The notes beneath the pieces are model-generated. The model worked only from the letters and a program-made list of their open reading frames with translations, did not search any database and had not been told where the DNA came from. From Chitinophagales bacterium (GTDB lineage Bacteria > Bacteroidota > Bacteroidia > Chitinophagales > CAIODY01): DNA of 64,000 nucleotides. A program made the position numbers and the translations under genes. Location of the stretch: NCBI GenBank assembly GCA_947452995.1, contig CANGEV010000005.1:1-64000 (forward strand), read 5' to 3'. How positions within the stretch are numbered: the stretch's first letter is position 1; every line of letters starts with the position of its first letter. Positions 37,201 to 45,199 of the stretch are shown here, one piece after another.

Positions 37201-40200
37201 ATGGTTCCTTGAAAAACCCTACCAAGCGTTGGGGTGGAATTATGCGTAGCATCGACTATTCAGATTTCGAAGCTTCGAATATTGAGTTCATCCAATTTTG
37301 GGTGATGGATCCTTATTCAGAAGGAGGAACACCTAGTGCGAATTCAGGTGATTTATATTTCAATCTAGGTACAGTTAGTGAAGACATTCTAAAAGACTCT
37401 AGAAAATATTATGAAAACGGTATGCCTCGAAGTGCGGATGATAAGGCCGCTAAGCAAAAAACAGTTTGGGGTTATGTTCCGACAAATCAACAACCTATTA
37501 CAAATACCTTTGATAATTCAGATGCAGTTAGATTAATTCAAGATGTCGGTTATGATGGTATGAATAACGACTCCGAAAGGGTGTTTTACAAATCATATAT
37601 CAACGCATTTCCTGCCGGTAGTAAAGCAAGAATTGCAGCCGAATCAGACCCTTCAAATGATGACTATCATTACTATAGAGGGTCGGATTATGACAATGAA
37701 AAGAAACCTATCATTGAAAGATATAGAAGATTTAACAACCCGCAAGGTAACTCACCTACCGACCAACAATCTCCAGAAACTTATTCAACAGCAGCAACAC
37801 CTACACCAGAAACAGAGGATATTAATCGTGATAATTCACTTAGCGAGACTGAGGATTATTTTCAATACAGAATTCATTTCACCCCCGATATGCAAGTGGG
37901 TAGCAATTTTGTTAATGATATTAAGGTTGCAAATGTTAAACTAAAAAATGGCAGCACTGCTTCTGTTAAATACTATCAATTCAAAATTCCAATTACAAAC
38001 TATGAAAAAAAGGTTGGGATGATTGCCGACTTCAAATCCATTCGATTTATACGGATGTATTTGAATGGATTCTCCGACTCCCTAACACTAAGATTTGCAA
38101 AATTAGAATTGGTTCGAAACCAATGGCGTCGTTATCTTTTTTCTCTTAATAGCCCAGGTGAAATAATTTCAACGGATCATGATGGTGATACATATTTTAA
38201 TGTAACCTCTGTTAACCTAGAAGAAAATGCTACAAAACAACCTGTAGGTTATGTACTACCTCCAGGTATTCAACGAACCTTAAAATTAACCTCACAAACG
38301 AATGTTCGCGAAAATGAACAATCGATGGCTTTGCAAGTTTGCAATTTATTAGATGGTGATGCCCGTGCTGTTTATAAGAATATCAATCTAGATATGCGTA
38401 CATTTAAACGTATTAAATTATTTGTACACGCCGAATCAAAACCTGGAGAAAAGCCGTTAAACAATCATGACGTCTATGGCTTTATACGTTTAGGCGCCGA
38501 CTTCAGTGAAAATTATTATGAATTATCGATTCCGCTTAGGATCACAGATGTAGGTGCAACGGCAGATTTAAATGTTTGGCCCGAGTTAAATAATATTGTT
38601 GTAGAATTAGACTCTTTGTCTTCTATCAAACAACAAAGAAATGCTTCCGGAAAGGCTATTAACGCACCTTTCAGAATCAAATATAAAGATGGATCCATTT
38701 TAACAATTGTAGGTAACCCCAATTTAGGCTTAACAAAAACAGTGATGCTAGGTGTAAGAAATCCTAAAAGGGGATCTACCATTTACGCGGATGATGATGC
38801 GCAATCAAAATGTGCAGAAGTTTGGTTTAATGAATTAAGATTAGATGGATTTGATGAACAAGGAGGGTATGCAGCATTAGTTCGTGCAGATGTACGTCTA
38901 GCGGATTTAGGAAACATAAATGTTACTGGTAATATGCATACCATTGGCTATGGATCCTTGGAGCAAAAATTGGCAGATCGATTCAGAGATAATTTCTTTC
39001 AATATAATGCTTCAACCAATCTAGAACTTGGTAAATTATTGCCAGAAAAATGGGGAATTAAACTTCCATTCTATGCAAGTTACTCTGAGCAAATTTCGAA
39101 TCCTAGATTTGATCCGTTCCAATTGGATGTTAAGTTAAAAGATGAGTTAGCGCAAGCAAAAACTTTAAGAGGTAAAGCATATGCAGACTCCATTAAAAAA
39201 ACTGCTCAGGATTATACCAGTATTTTGAGTTATAACCTCACAAATGTTAAAATTAGTCGCCCAAAGAAAACGAAATTAGGACAACTCAACCTTCCAACAA
39301 ACATTGAAAATTTCAATATCTCATACAGTTATACGGAGACGTTTAAGAGAAATCCTACCTATCAGGGTGATGATCTAAAAAAATACAGAGCAGGTATTGG
39401 TTATAATTATGCAATCAAACCTAAGTTTGTAACGCCATTTAAATGGATACCTTGGAAGACAAAGTATATTAACTTGATTAAGGAGTTTAATTTCAATCTC
39501 CTTCCCACCAATGTTTCATTAAAAGCTGACTTAGATAGACAATTTGGTGAATCACATTTAAGAAAAATTAGTCCAGAAGAAGTCGCAATTTCACCAACGT
39601 TCAATAAGTATTTTAAAATGACACGCACCTATGGTGTGAAATATGATCTAACAAGAAGTATTACTATAGATTTTAATGCATTAAACAATTCTAGAATTGA
39701 TGAGCCATACGGCAGAATCGATACAAAGGAAAAACGAGATACTATTATTAATCGAATAAAGCAATTAAAACGTACTACCGATTATCACCATGATTTGACA
39801 GTAAATTATACATTGCCATTCTCCAAATTCCCACTAACAGATTGGATTAATAGTAGAGCCACCTACTCTGCTGGATATACCTGGCTTACAGCTCCTTTGA
39901 CAATGGAAAACATGGGCAATACCATTCAAAACAATCAAAACAAACAAATTAATGGCGATTTTAACTTTAATAATTTATATAATAAATCAAAGCTACTAAA
40001 ACGCTATAACAGTAAAACACTTATCCAACAAGCAACTGAAAAGAAGAATGGGAATTCGAATAAAACGGGGACTAACGGAAATACTAATGGTAAAAAAGAA
40101 GGTGCTCCAAGCAGTAATATAAACAATGTAATGAAACAACTTCCGGCCAAGGTTGATTCAAAATTCTATCAACAATATTATAGCCTAGATGAGGATATTG

Positions 40201-41822
40201 AAATTACTGAAGACGATGAGATAGAATTTGTCGATGACAATAACTTAAATCTATATCAATATCCATTAATTGATATTCTGGATCAATATACTTTTGATGT
40301 AATTACCAAGAAAGACACTACTAAACCTAGTAATAAAAAAGTTATTGTAAAGAAGAAAAAGAAGAAGAAAGCAAAGGTTGTTAAAATACAGAAAGAAAAA
40401 CCTTTGAATCCTTTACTATATGTAATTTTGAAGCCAATGATGTCCCTAAAAAGAGCATCAATAAATTATTCTGAAGACGCAGGTACTCAACTTCCAGGAT
40501 ATTTCCCTCGTACCCGTTATATTGGAATGGATACTTTTATGCGTTATCCTGGTTACGACTTTATCGCCGGTTTACAACCTTCCCCATCCATCATGAATAT
40601 GTATGGTGGCTATGATATACTTTCTAAAGACTTCATGCAAAATACACCTTTCACGCAAAGGTTAACAAAGACGTTAAATGTGACTGCTAGTTTGGAGCCG
40701 ATGACAGATTTTAAAATCGACCTAACGTTCATGCGTAATTCTTCAAAGAATTTAAGTGAGAATTACAAATATCAGCCAGCTACATCCAATAGTAATGGTT
40801 ACTTCGATGTACAAAGCAAAATGATTAATGGATCATTTTCTGTATCATTCTTTGGGTTGAACACATTCTTTATTCAACCAGATGCCGATAATGTTTCTCC
40901 GTTATTTAAAGAATTTGAAAGAAAACGTAAATTCATTTCGAAGGAACTAGGAATTGCTAACCCATATAGTCAAGATACATTCCCTGGGCATAACGAATAC
41001 TATAAAGGTTATGGCCCCTATTCACAGAGCGTACTCATTCCTGCCTTTTTATCTACGTATACTAGCCCTAAAATGGCTAGTTTGTCAATAGATCAGTTAT
41101 TCAACATACTACCAAAGCCAAACTGGCGTGTTTCTTATAACGGCCTAACTAAATTGCCTGGTGTAAAGAAACTAATTACTTCAGCAACCATTAACCATAC
41201 TTATAATTCTACTTTTAATATTGGAAGCTTTACAACAGCACCTAACTTCCTGCTAGCTCTTGACAATTCAGGATCTATATGGCCGATATTTATTGATACC
41301 GTAGGTCAAAACTTTGTAAATTATTATAATGTTCCTTCGATAAGTATTACAGAACAATTAGCCCCATTAATTGGTATTGATATAACTTGGAAGAATAATT
41401 TCACTACTAAATTAGATATTAAGTTTAGCAGAAACCTAAACATGTCCTTTGTTGATTACCAACTCTCAGAAGCTCGTACACAAGAATTTACGTTTGGTGG
41501 TGGCTATAAAAGAAAGGGCACATCCTTGCCAGTAAAATATCAAGGCAAGCCTGTTAAGTTAGATAATGACCTAACATTCCGACTAGACTTGACATACAGA
41601 AATGATCTAACGATGAATTATAAATTAGATCAAAATTTAAATACTCCAACTAGGGGTATGAAATCAATAGGTATTGCACCATACATAGACTATGTAGTGA
41701 ACAATAAACTGAATATTAGAATTTTCTATGATTATCGTAGAACAATACCAGCTACAAGTGCTAGCTTCCCGATTACTGCTGTAAAGGCAGGTGTTAAGAT
41801 AAGATTCTCCTTAACACCTTAA
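34239..41822 (+). CDS. sprA: T9SS outer-membrane translocon protein SprA (Sov)
   Basis: SprA is the giant beta-barrel of the type 9 secretion system and is needed for export of sorting-domain proteins and for gliding adhesins. The 2527-residue protein has a basic N-terminus and a signal helix (about 18-40, ending DSFA). The long body is rich in aromatic beta-strands. Typical SprA segments are PKMYVGGQLFDRFFGGSQVD near residue 158 and GQVYIDDFEGAQSNYDIKFP near residue 849. The C-terminus ends in barrel-type strands. Residues about 1925-2053 form a low-complexity insert: Asn/Gly/Lys-rich, then acidic, then a run of lysines. That makes it somewhat longer than the Flavobacterium protein of about 2400 residues. 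It lies 33 bases after ruvA, probably on the same transcript. Confidence 0.94.
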   Translation: MKQKKIGNLFSVKQKKGTITRISVVIAILLFCLAISDSFARRNGLSILSYYNPNSSSAKSIADTLPFPIQDQEASFVNGPNTPGIDLNTPSNITKKVEYDPKTNMYVVTEMMGDIPYRPPMYMSFQDFIKYQSTESQRDYWHTKNNTGSLIENKNAVPKMYVGGQLFDRFFGGSQVDIRPSGNIEMTFGLNKQRVENPTLIEAAKKQGGFDFDMNINLNVIGKIGDKLKFVTNYNTQANFDFENQVKLDYTGKEDEILQKVEAGNVSLPLNNSLITGSQTLWGFKTGWKFGRLSVTTIASQQKSKSEEINIQGGAQMQNYSIQADQYEDNKHFFLSQFFRDHYNKWLSKLPIVQSGINITRIEVWVTNKSGVTENVRDIVACMDLGEGLPYQSSLKIPLAGDSLPRNGINRLYGKLKNNPLCRNTNTVVSEITSSGFFDASEKKELVYMKTYAKKLSTTEYTLYPQLGFISLQTTLNPSDILAVSYEYTYNGKTYKVGEFSQDMPTVNTNGDSTAITSISQNVLFLKLLKGQSQNTSIPMWDLMMKNIYSLGAYQISPTDFKLDVTYIIAGSGEKRFLNQGSVQGIPLLRLLNLDRLNNNNDPVPDGIFDFVQNTTIIPQTGRLIFPVVEPFGSDLRAKFQNTQDDQYIANQFVYQELYDKTKAEAQQFPEKNRFNIKGTYKSSSASEIYLGAFNLPTGSVKVISGGQELRENVDYSVDYNLGRVKIINEGILNSGQPIKIKFENSAFMGLGQVRTLLGSRFDYYINPNMSWGATWLHLNERPFTQKVLVGDDPISNGIIGTDFHFNKDNKRITQMLDKLPFYSTKAKSNITLTAEFAKLNPGHSPAIGKDGQVYIDDFEGAQSNYDIKFPSNSWVIASTPRDASRGASGTELFPESKLNTLDYGHNRGKLSWYNIDPYFTRTSGIAANLTSNDEQSNLFVREIEQKEIFPNKELEPGTPLTLTTLDLYFNPKQRGPYNYDITGMNADGSLKNPTKRWGGIMRSIDYSDFEASNIEFIQFWVMDPYSEGGTPSANSGDLYFNLGTVSEDILKDSRKYYENGMPRSADDKAAKQKTVWGYVPTNQQPITNTFDNSDAVRLIQDVGYDGMNNDSERVFYKSYINAFPAGSKARIAAESDPSNDDYHYYRGSDYDNEKKPIIERYRRFNNPQGNSPTDQQSPETYSTAATPTPETEDINRDNSLSETEDYFQYRIHFTPDMQVGSNFVNDIKVANVKLKNGSTASVKYYQFKIPITNYEKKVGMIADFKSIRFIRMYLNGFSDSLTLRFAKLELVRNQWRRYLFSLNSPGEIISTDHDGDTYFNVTSVNLEENATKQPVGYVLPPGIQRTLKLTSQTNVRENEQSMALQVCNLLDGDARAVYKNINLDMRTFKRIKLFVHAESKPGEKPLNNHDVYGFIRLGADFSENYYELSIPLRITDVGATADLNVWPELNNIVVELDSLSSIKQQRNASGKAINAPFRIKYKDGSILTIVGNPNLGLTKTVMLGVRNPKRGSTIYADDDAQSKCAEVWFNELRLDGFDEQGGYAALVRADVRLADLGNINVTGNMHTIGYGSLEQKLADRFRDNFFQYNASTNLELGKLLPEKWGIKLPFYASYSEQISNPRFDPFQLDVKLKDELAQAKTLRGKAYADSIKKTAQDYTSILSYNLTNVKISRPKKTKLGQLNLPTNIENFNISYSYTETFKRNPTYQGDDLKKYRAGIGYNYAIKPKFVTPFKWIPWKTKYINLIKEFNFNLLPTNVSLKADLDRQFGESHLRKISPEEVAISPTFNKYFKMTRTYGVKYDLTRSITIDFNALNNSRIDEPYGRIDTKEKRDTIINRIKQLKRTTDYHHDLTVNYTLPFSKFPLTDWINSRATYSAGYTWLTAPLTMENMGNTIQNNQNKQINGDFNFNNLYNKSKLLKRYNSKTLIQQATEKKNGNSNKTGTNGNTNGKKEGAPSSNINNVMKQLPAKVDSKFYQQYYSLDEDIEITEDDEIEFVDDNNLNLYQYPLIDILDQYTFDVITKKDTTKPSNKKVIVKKKKKKKAKVVKIQKEKPLNPLLYVILKPMMSLKRASINYSEDAGTQLPGYFPRTRYIGMDTFMRYPGYDFIAGLQPSPSIMNMYGGYDILSKDFMQNTPFTQRLTKTLNVTASLEPMTDFKIDLTFMRNSSKNLSENYKYQPATSNSNGYFDVQSKMINGSFSVSFFGLNTFFIQPDADNVSPLFKEFERKRKFISKELGIANPYSQDTFPGHNEYYKGYGPYSQSVLIPAFLSTYTSPKMASLSIDQLFNILPKPNWRVSYNGLTKLPGVKKLITSATINHTYNSTFNIGSFTTAPNFLLALDNSGSIWPIFIDTVGQNFVNYYNVPSISITEQLAPLIGIDITWKNNFTTKLDIKFSRNLNMSFVDYQLSEARTQEFTFGGGYKRKGTSLPVKYQGKPVKLDNDLTFRLDLTYRNDLTMNYKLDQNLNTPTRGMKSIGIAPYIDYVVNNKLNIRIFYDYRRTIPATSASFPITAVKAGVKIRFSLTP

Positions 41823-41842
41823 CCTTAAAGCAATTTTATAAA

Positions 41843-43930
41843 TTAATAACGTTTTTTAGGGCCGTCTTTTTTCCCTTTATAACTTGATGAACCGCCGCTA
41901 GAACGAGCTCCATCTTTCTTAGGTCCTCCTTTATAAGAAGAACTAGAGCCGCTGCGTGAGTCGCGATCGCCACCTGACCTTGGCGAACCTCCAAATTTAC
42001 TATCTCCGCGACTTGAGCTACTCGAGCGTGAGCTACTTCCACGTGATGAACTAGACGAACTGCTGCTCGATCTTTCACGTCTTTCGAAAGGAGCTCTTTC
42101 GCCTCTTTCTCCGCCGCGATCACTTCTTTCACTACGTTCGCCACTACCTCTTCTTTCTGATCTTTCAGGACGATCACCGCTCGAACGTGATCCTTTAAAA
42201 TCACCACTTTCGAAATATCCAGAACCGAAAGAACGGCTAGAACCTCCGCTTGAAGGACGACGGGAGCGAGGACGGCTGCTAAAGCTGCTATCATCACCAT
42301 CCATCTTGGCATCCATACCACTCTTCTCCATGCGTATCTCACGACCATTAAACGTGCTTCCAGGAAGCATTGACATCATTGGCTCTACCGCTTCATCCTT
42401 TACAGTTAAGTAGCTATAAACACCTTTAATATCCACATTCTTAAGCATTGCAGGATTTATACCTGTATTACTCATAACGAAGGTCTTCATCGAAGCTGCA
42501 GTAAATCCGTCACGTTTACCAAGATTGATAAACAAACGAGTTCCAGCAACGACATCTAATACGCGATTCGGATCATTTTGACCAGAACCACCTTTTTCAT
42601 TACCACGGTTCAAATCTTCACGATCAGCACCAATAATAGTTTTACCAGAGAACAAGAAATGCAACATTTGACGCATTAATGTATCTGAATCAGGTAAAGT
42701 AATATCAGCTAATGCTTCATTGATAGCAACTTCGATAGCTTCCTCAATATGAGGATGCGCAAAAATCTGTTGGATTTTAGAATCAATTAAGTGAGTGGCA
42801 ACTTCAGAGAAAGTTGGAATTGGTTTAAGTACGAAAGCAACTTTTGCCATTCTTTCAATCTGACGCATAACATGTACTTCACGAGCAGAAATCAATGCCC
42901 AAGAAACACCCGTCTTTCCAGCGCGTGCTGTACGTCCACTACGGTGCGTATAATTCTCAATATCATCTGGTAGATCAAAATGAATAACGTGCGTTAGTTC
43001 CTTAACGTCTATACCACGTGCAGCAACGTCCGTAGCCAACAAAATCTTTACACTACGCTGACGAAACTTTTGCATTACACGTTCACGTTGATTCTGATTT
43101 AAATCACCATGTAAACAATCAGACATGTAACCATCTTTGTTTAATTTATCGGCAATTTCCTGCGTTTCTCGCTTAGTAGTACAAAAGATGATACCGTAAA
43201 AATCTGTTTGATGATAATCAAGTATACGACGGAGTGCCATAAATTTATCCTTACCGTGCACAAGTGCATAAGCATGGGTAATATTTTGGTTGGTCGTGTT
43301 TTTGCTACCTACAGAAATTTCTTTCGCATCCTTTAAAAAGCGTTCTGCAATTTGACGTACACTTGCAGGCATTGTAGCACTGAACAAGAAAGTACGCTTC
43401 TCTGCCGGAGTATATCCTAAGATATATTCGATGTCATCACGGAAGCCCATATTGAGCATTTCATCTGCTTCATCTAATACGCAAAAACGAATTGCACCGA
43501 AATTGATTTCACCTCTTTGCATAAGGTCCATCAGTCGTCCAGGTGTTGCCACAATTACTGAAGGCTTGTTACGCAAAGACTTAATCTGACGCATCATATC
43601 TGAACCTCCATAAACCGCCACACTAGAAAACTGTGGGACAAACTTGGCGAACTTGTTCAAATCTCGTTCGATTTGCAAACACAATTCACGTGTAGGACAA
43701 ATAATAAGCGCTTGTGTAGTCTTCTTGCTTAAATCAATCAGATTTAAAATTGGCAAGCCGAAAGCGGCAGTTTTCCCGGTTCCGGTCTGCGCCAATGCAA
43801 GAATATCCTTATCGTCGGAAAGAATAGCTGGTATTGATTGTGCTTGAACAGGGGTAGGTTCTGTAAAACCTAATTCCTCAATTGCTTTGAGGATTTCTGG
43901 GTTAAGTCCCAGGTCTGAAAATAATGTCAT
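41843..43930 (-). CDS. DEAD-box ATP-dependent RNA helicase with Ser/Gly/Arg-rich tail
   Basis: The 695-residue helicase probably remodels rRNA or mRNA structure. Core motifs are the Q motif with FTEPTPVQAQSIP, Walker A AQTGTGKTAAFG near residue 46, PTREL near 81, DEAD near 153, SAT near 184 and HRSGRTARAG near 331. A DbpA-like RNA-binding domain lies at about 465-545. The last 150 residues are low-complexity, rich in Ser, Gly, Arg and Lys (SSSSSSSSSRGSSSRSSSSS), ending GPKKRY, a disordered RNA-binding type tail. It is convergent with sprA, 20 bases apart with no terminator. Related proteins are often called CsdA/DeaD in this phylum. Confidence 0.93.
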   Translation of the reverse strand: MTLFSDLGLNPEILKAIEELGFTEPTPVQAQSIPAILSDDKDILALAQTGTGKTAAFGLPILNLIDLSKKTTQALIICPTRELCLQIERDLNKFAKFVPQFSSVAVYGGSDMMRQIKSLRNKPSVIVATPGRLMDLMQRGEINFGAIRFCVLDEADEMLNMGFRDDIEYILGYTPAEKRTFLFSATMPASVRQIAERFLKDAKEISVGSKNTTNQNITHAYALVHGKDKFMALRRILDYHQTDFYGIIFCTTKRETQEIADKLNKDGYMSDCLHGDLNQNQRERVMQKFRQRSVKILLATDVAARGIDVKELTHVIHFDLPDDIENYTHRSGRTARAGKTGVSWALISAREVHVMRQIERMAKVAFVLKPIPTFSEVATHLIDSKIQQIFAHPHIEEAIEVAINEALADITLPDSDTLMRQMLHFLFSGKTIIGADREDLNRGNEKGGSGQNDPNRVLDVVAGTRLFINLGKRDGFTAASMKTFVMSNTGINPAMLKNVDIKGVYSYLTVKDEAVEPMMSMLPGSTFNGREIRMEKSGMDAKMDGDDSSFSSRPRSRRPSSGGSSRSFGSGYFESGDFKGSRSSGDRPERSERRGSGERSERSDRGGERGERAPFERRERSSSSSSSSSRGSSSRSSSSSRGDSKFGGSPRSGGDRDSRSGSSSSYKGGPKKDGARSSGGSSSYKGKKDGPKKRY

Positions 43931-43947
43931 TGTAAAATTATAAGCTA

Positions 43948-43955
43948 CAAAGGTA
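43948..43955 (-). promoter_or_regulatory. -7 element of the DEAD-box helicase promoter
   Basis: TACCTTTG on the minus strand fits TAnnTTTG, ending 18 bases before ATG 43930. The -33 element is not clear. Confidence 0.5.
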
Positions 43956-43995
43956 CGATTTATTAGCGCAATCCTTGGATTTTAATTGATAATTG

Positions 43996-44403
43996 TTAAT
44001 TATACGGAAAGAAAGCGTCCTTAATATGCTCCAATTCAAAGCTTTGCTCATTCTTCATTAATATGGAAATAACATCAAATCGAACGTCCAATTTCCATTT
44101 TTCTTTCTCGATATAGGCTTTTGCCAGTCGAATATACTGCTGTTGCTTTGCTCTATTCACTGCCCTTTCTGGATATCCAAATTTAGCTGACTTTCTAGTC
44201 TTTACTTCAATAAAAATGAGGAACTGCTGATGCTGAGCAATAATGTCAACTTCGGCGGTTCCCCATTTCCAGTTTCGCTGTAAAATCGAAAAATTATTAT
44301 TTATAAGATGTTCTGCTGCGATTTGCTCGCCCCAGTTACCTGTTATTTTGTTGTTTTGTTTTGGATTATCCGTACAATTCGTAGTGGATGTCTTTTTTCT
44401 CAT
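43996..44403 (-). CDS. YraN/UPF0102 family nuclease-like protein
   Basis: The 135-residue protein has the UPF0102 endonuclease-like fold. GNWGEQIAAEHLINNNFSIL near residue 23 starts the fold. The catalytic-type signature is GTAEVDIIAQ plus LIFIEVKTRKS (about 48-71, the D-ExK pattern of restriction-like nucleases). The function in cells is unknown. DNA repair or uptake has been suggested for relatives. It overlaps the preceding flavoprotein gene by 38 bases, and no later start codon is in frame before the fold, so the overlap seems real. Confidence 0.88.
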   Translation of the reverse strand: MRKKTSTTNCTDNPKQNNKITGNWGEQIAAEHLINNNFSILQRNWKWGTAEVDIIAQHQQFLIFIEVKTRKSAKFGYPERAVNRAKQQQYIRLAKAYIEKEKWKLDVRFDVISILMKNEQSFELEHIKDAFFPYN

Positions 44404-45091
44404 AACCCATTGCCATTAGGCGGTCTTTAGCTTCATTAATCATAGCTGTCCAACCGCAGATCATGAACTGAGCAGGACGCTTATCACTAAATAAACGCTC
44501 GTACACCTCATGAACGTATCCCTTTTCACCATTCCAACTTTCATCTCCACGAGAAAGTACTGGAATAAAATGGAATCCCGGCATATCTTTTTGAAGTTGT
44601 TCCATCTCTTGACGGTACAAAATATCGCCTTCTACACGTGTTCCAAAAATCATGTAGATATTTTTATGTTGCTTACCATGCATTTTAATATCTTTTACCA
44701 TCGCACGGAAAGGCGCAATACCTGTACCCGTGCAAATGAAACATAAATCATGTTCCAATGGATGGTGTAAAGTAAACTTACCTAATGGTCCACGCATTGG
44801 CACATCCATACCTTCTTTGATTTCATTAAAGAGATGCGTAGTTCCGGCTCCACCTTCTTTCAAAACAATTACTAATTCTAATTTATTTGATTCATCAGGA
44901 TTAGACGCAATTGAATAACTTCTCCAACGAAGATTTTTCTTTTCATGGATTGGTAAATCCATCGTCACAAATTGCCCTGGAGTGAAATCAAATTTTTCTA
45001 ATTCAGGGAATTCTATGTAAAATCTACGAGTGTTTGGAGTTTCTTGTTCAATCTTGTAAAAAACTCCTTTGTGCCATGCTACTTCTGCCAT
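44366..45091 (-). CDS. Ferredoxin-NADP reductase-like FAD/NAD(P)-binding oxidoreductase
   Basis: The 241-residue cytoplasmic flavoprotein has an FAD-binding barrel with the RxYS motif in LRWRSYSIASNP near residue 57, and a nucleotide-binding domain starting LCFICTGTGIAPFRAMVKDI near residue 118. There is no 2Fe-2S domain, so it would pass electrons between NAD(P)H and a separate ferredoxin or flavodoxin. It has its own consensus promoter and leads a two-gene unit with the YraN gene. The physiological partner is not evident. Confidence 0.87.
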   Translation of the reverse strand: MAEVAWHKGVFYKIEQETPNTRRFYIEFPELEKFDFTPGQFVTMDLPIHEKKNLRWRSYSIASNPDESNKLELVIVLKEGGAGTTHLFNEIKEGMDVPMRGPLGKFTLHHPLEHDLCFICTGTGIAPFRAMVKDIKMHGKQHKNIYMIFGTRVEGDILYRQEMEQLQKDMPGFHFIPVLSRGDESWNGEKGYVHEVYERLFSDKRPAQFMICGWTAMINEAKDRLMAMGYEKKDIHYELYG

Positions 45092-45119
45092 TGTATTGTG
45101 TATTGTGTTTTGTGGTCGT

Positions 45120-45148
45120 CAAAAATATAAAAAAGGAGCAAAAACAAA
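45120..45148 (-). promoter_or_regulatory. Consensus promoter of the flavoprotein-yraN unit
   Basis: On the minus strand TTTG, 17 bases, TATTTTTG matches the -33/-7 pattern and ends 29 bases before ATG 45091. The region is very T-rich, so chance matches are possible. Confidence 0.55.
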
Positions 45149-45199
45149 AATAATTTTAAGAAATATCCTTTTTAAATCAAGCTTGTGTTAAATTTAGGA

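Noticed and set aside
37633-37944. 103-residue plus-strand frame inside sprA
   Set aside because: It is an out-of-frame shadow of sprA with Gln/Leu-rich artefact composition.
40337-40380. Simple-sequence AAG tract in sprA as a phase-variable repeat
   Set aside because: Units are interrupted (AAG/AAA mix) and changes in steps of three would keep the frame, so on/off switching is unlikely.
41836-42348. 170-residue open frame overlapping the helicase tail on the same strand
   Set aside because: It is a frame shadow of the low-complexity Ser/Gly/Arg tail, with Val/Ala/Lys-rich sequence, no recognisable domain and no separate promoter.
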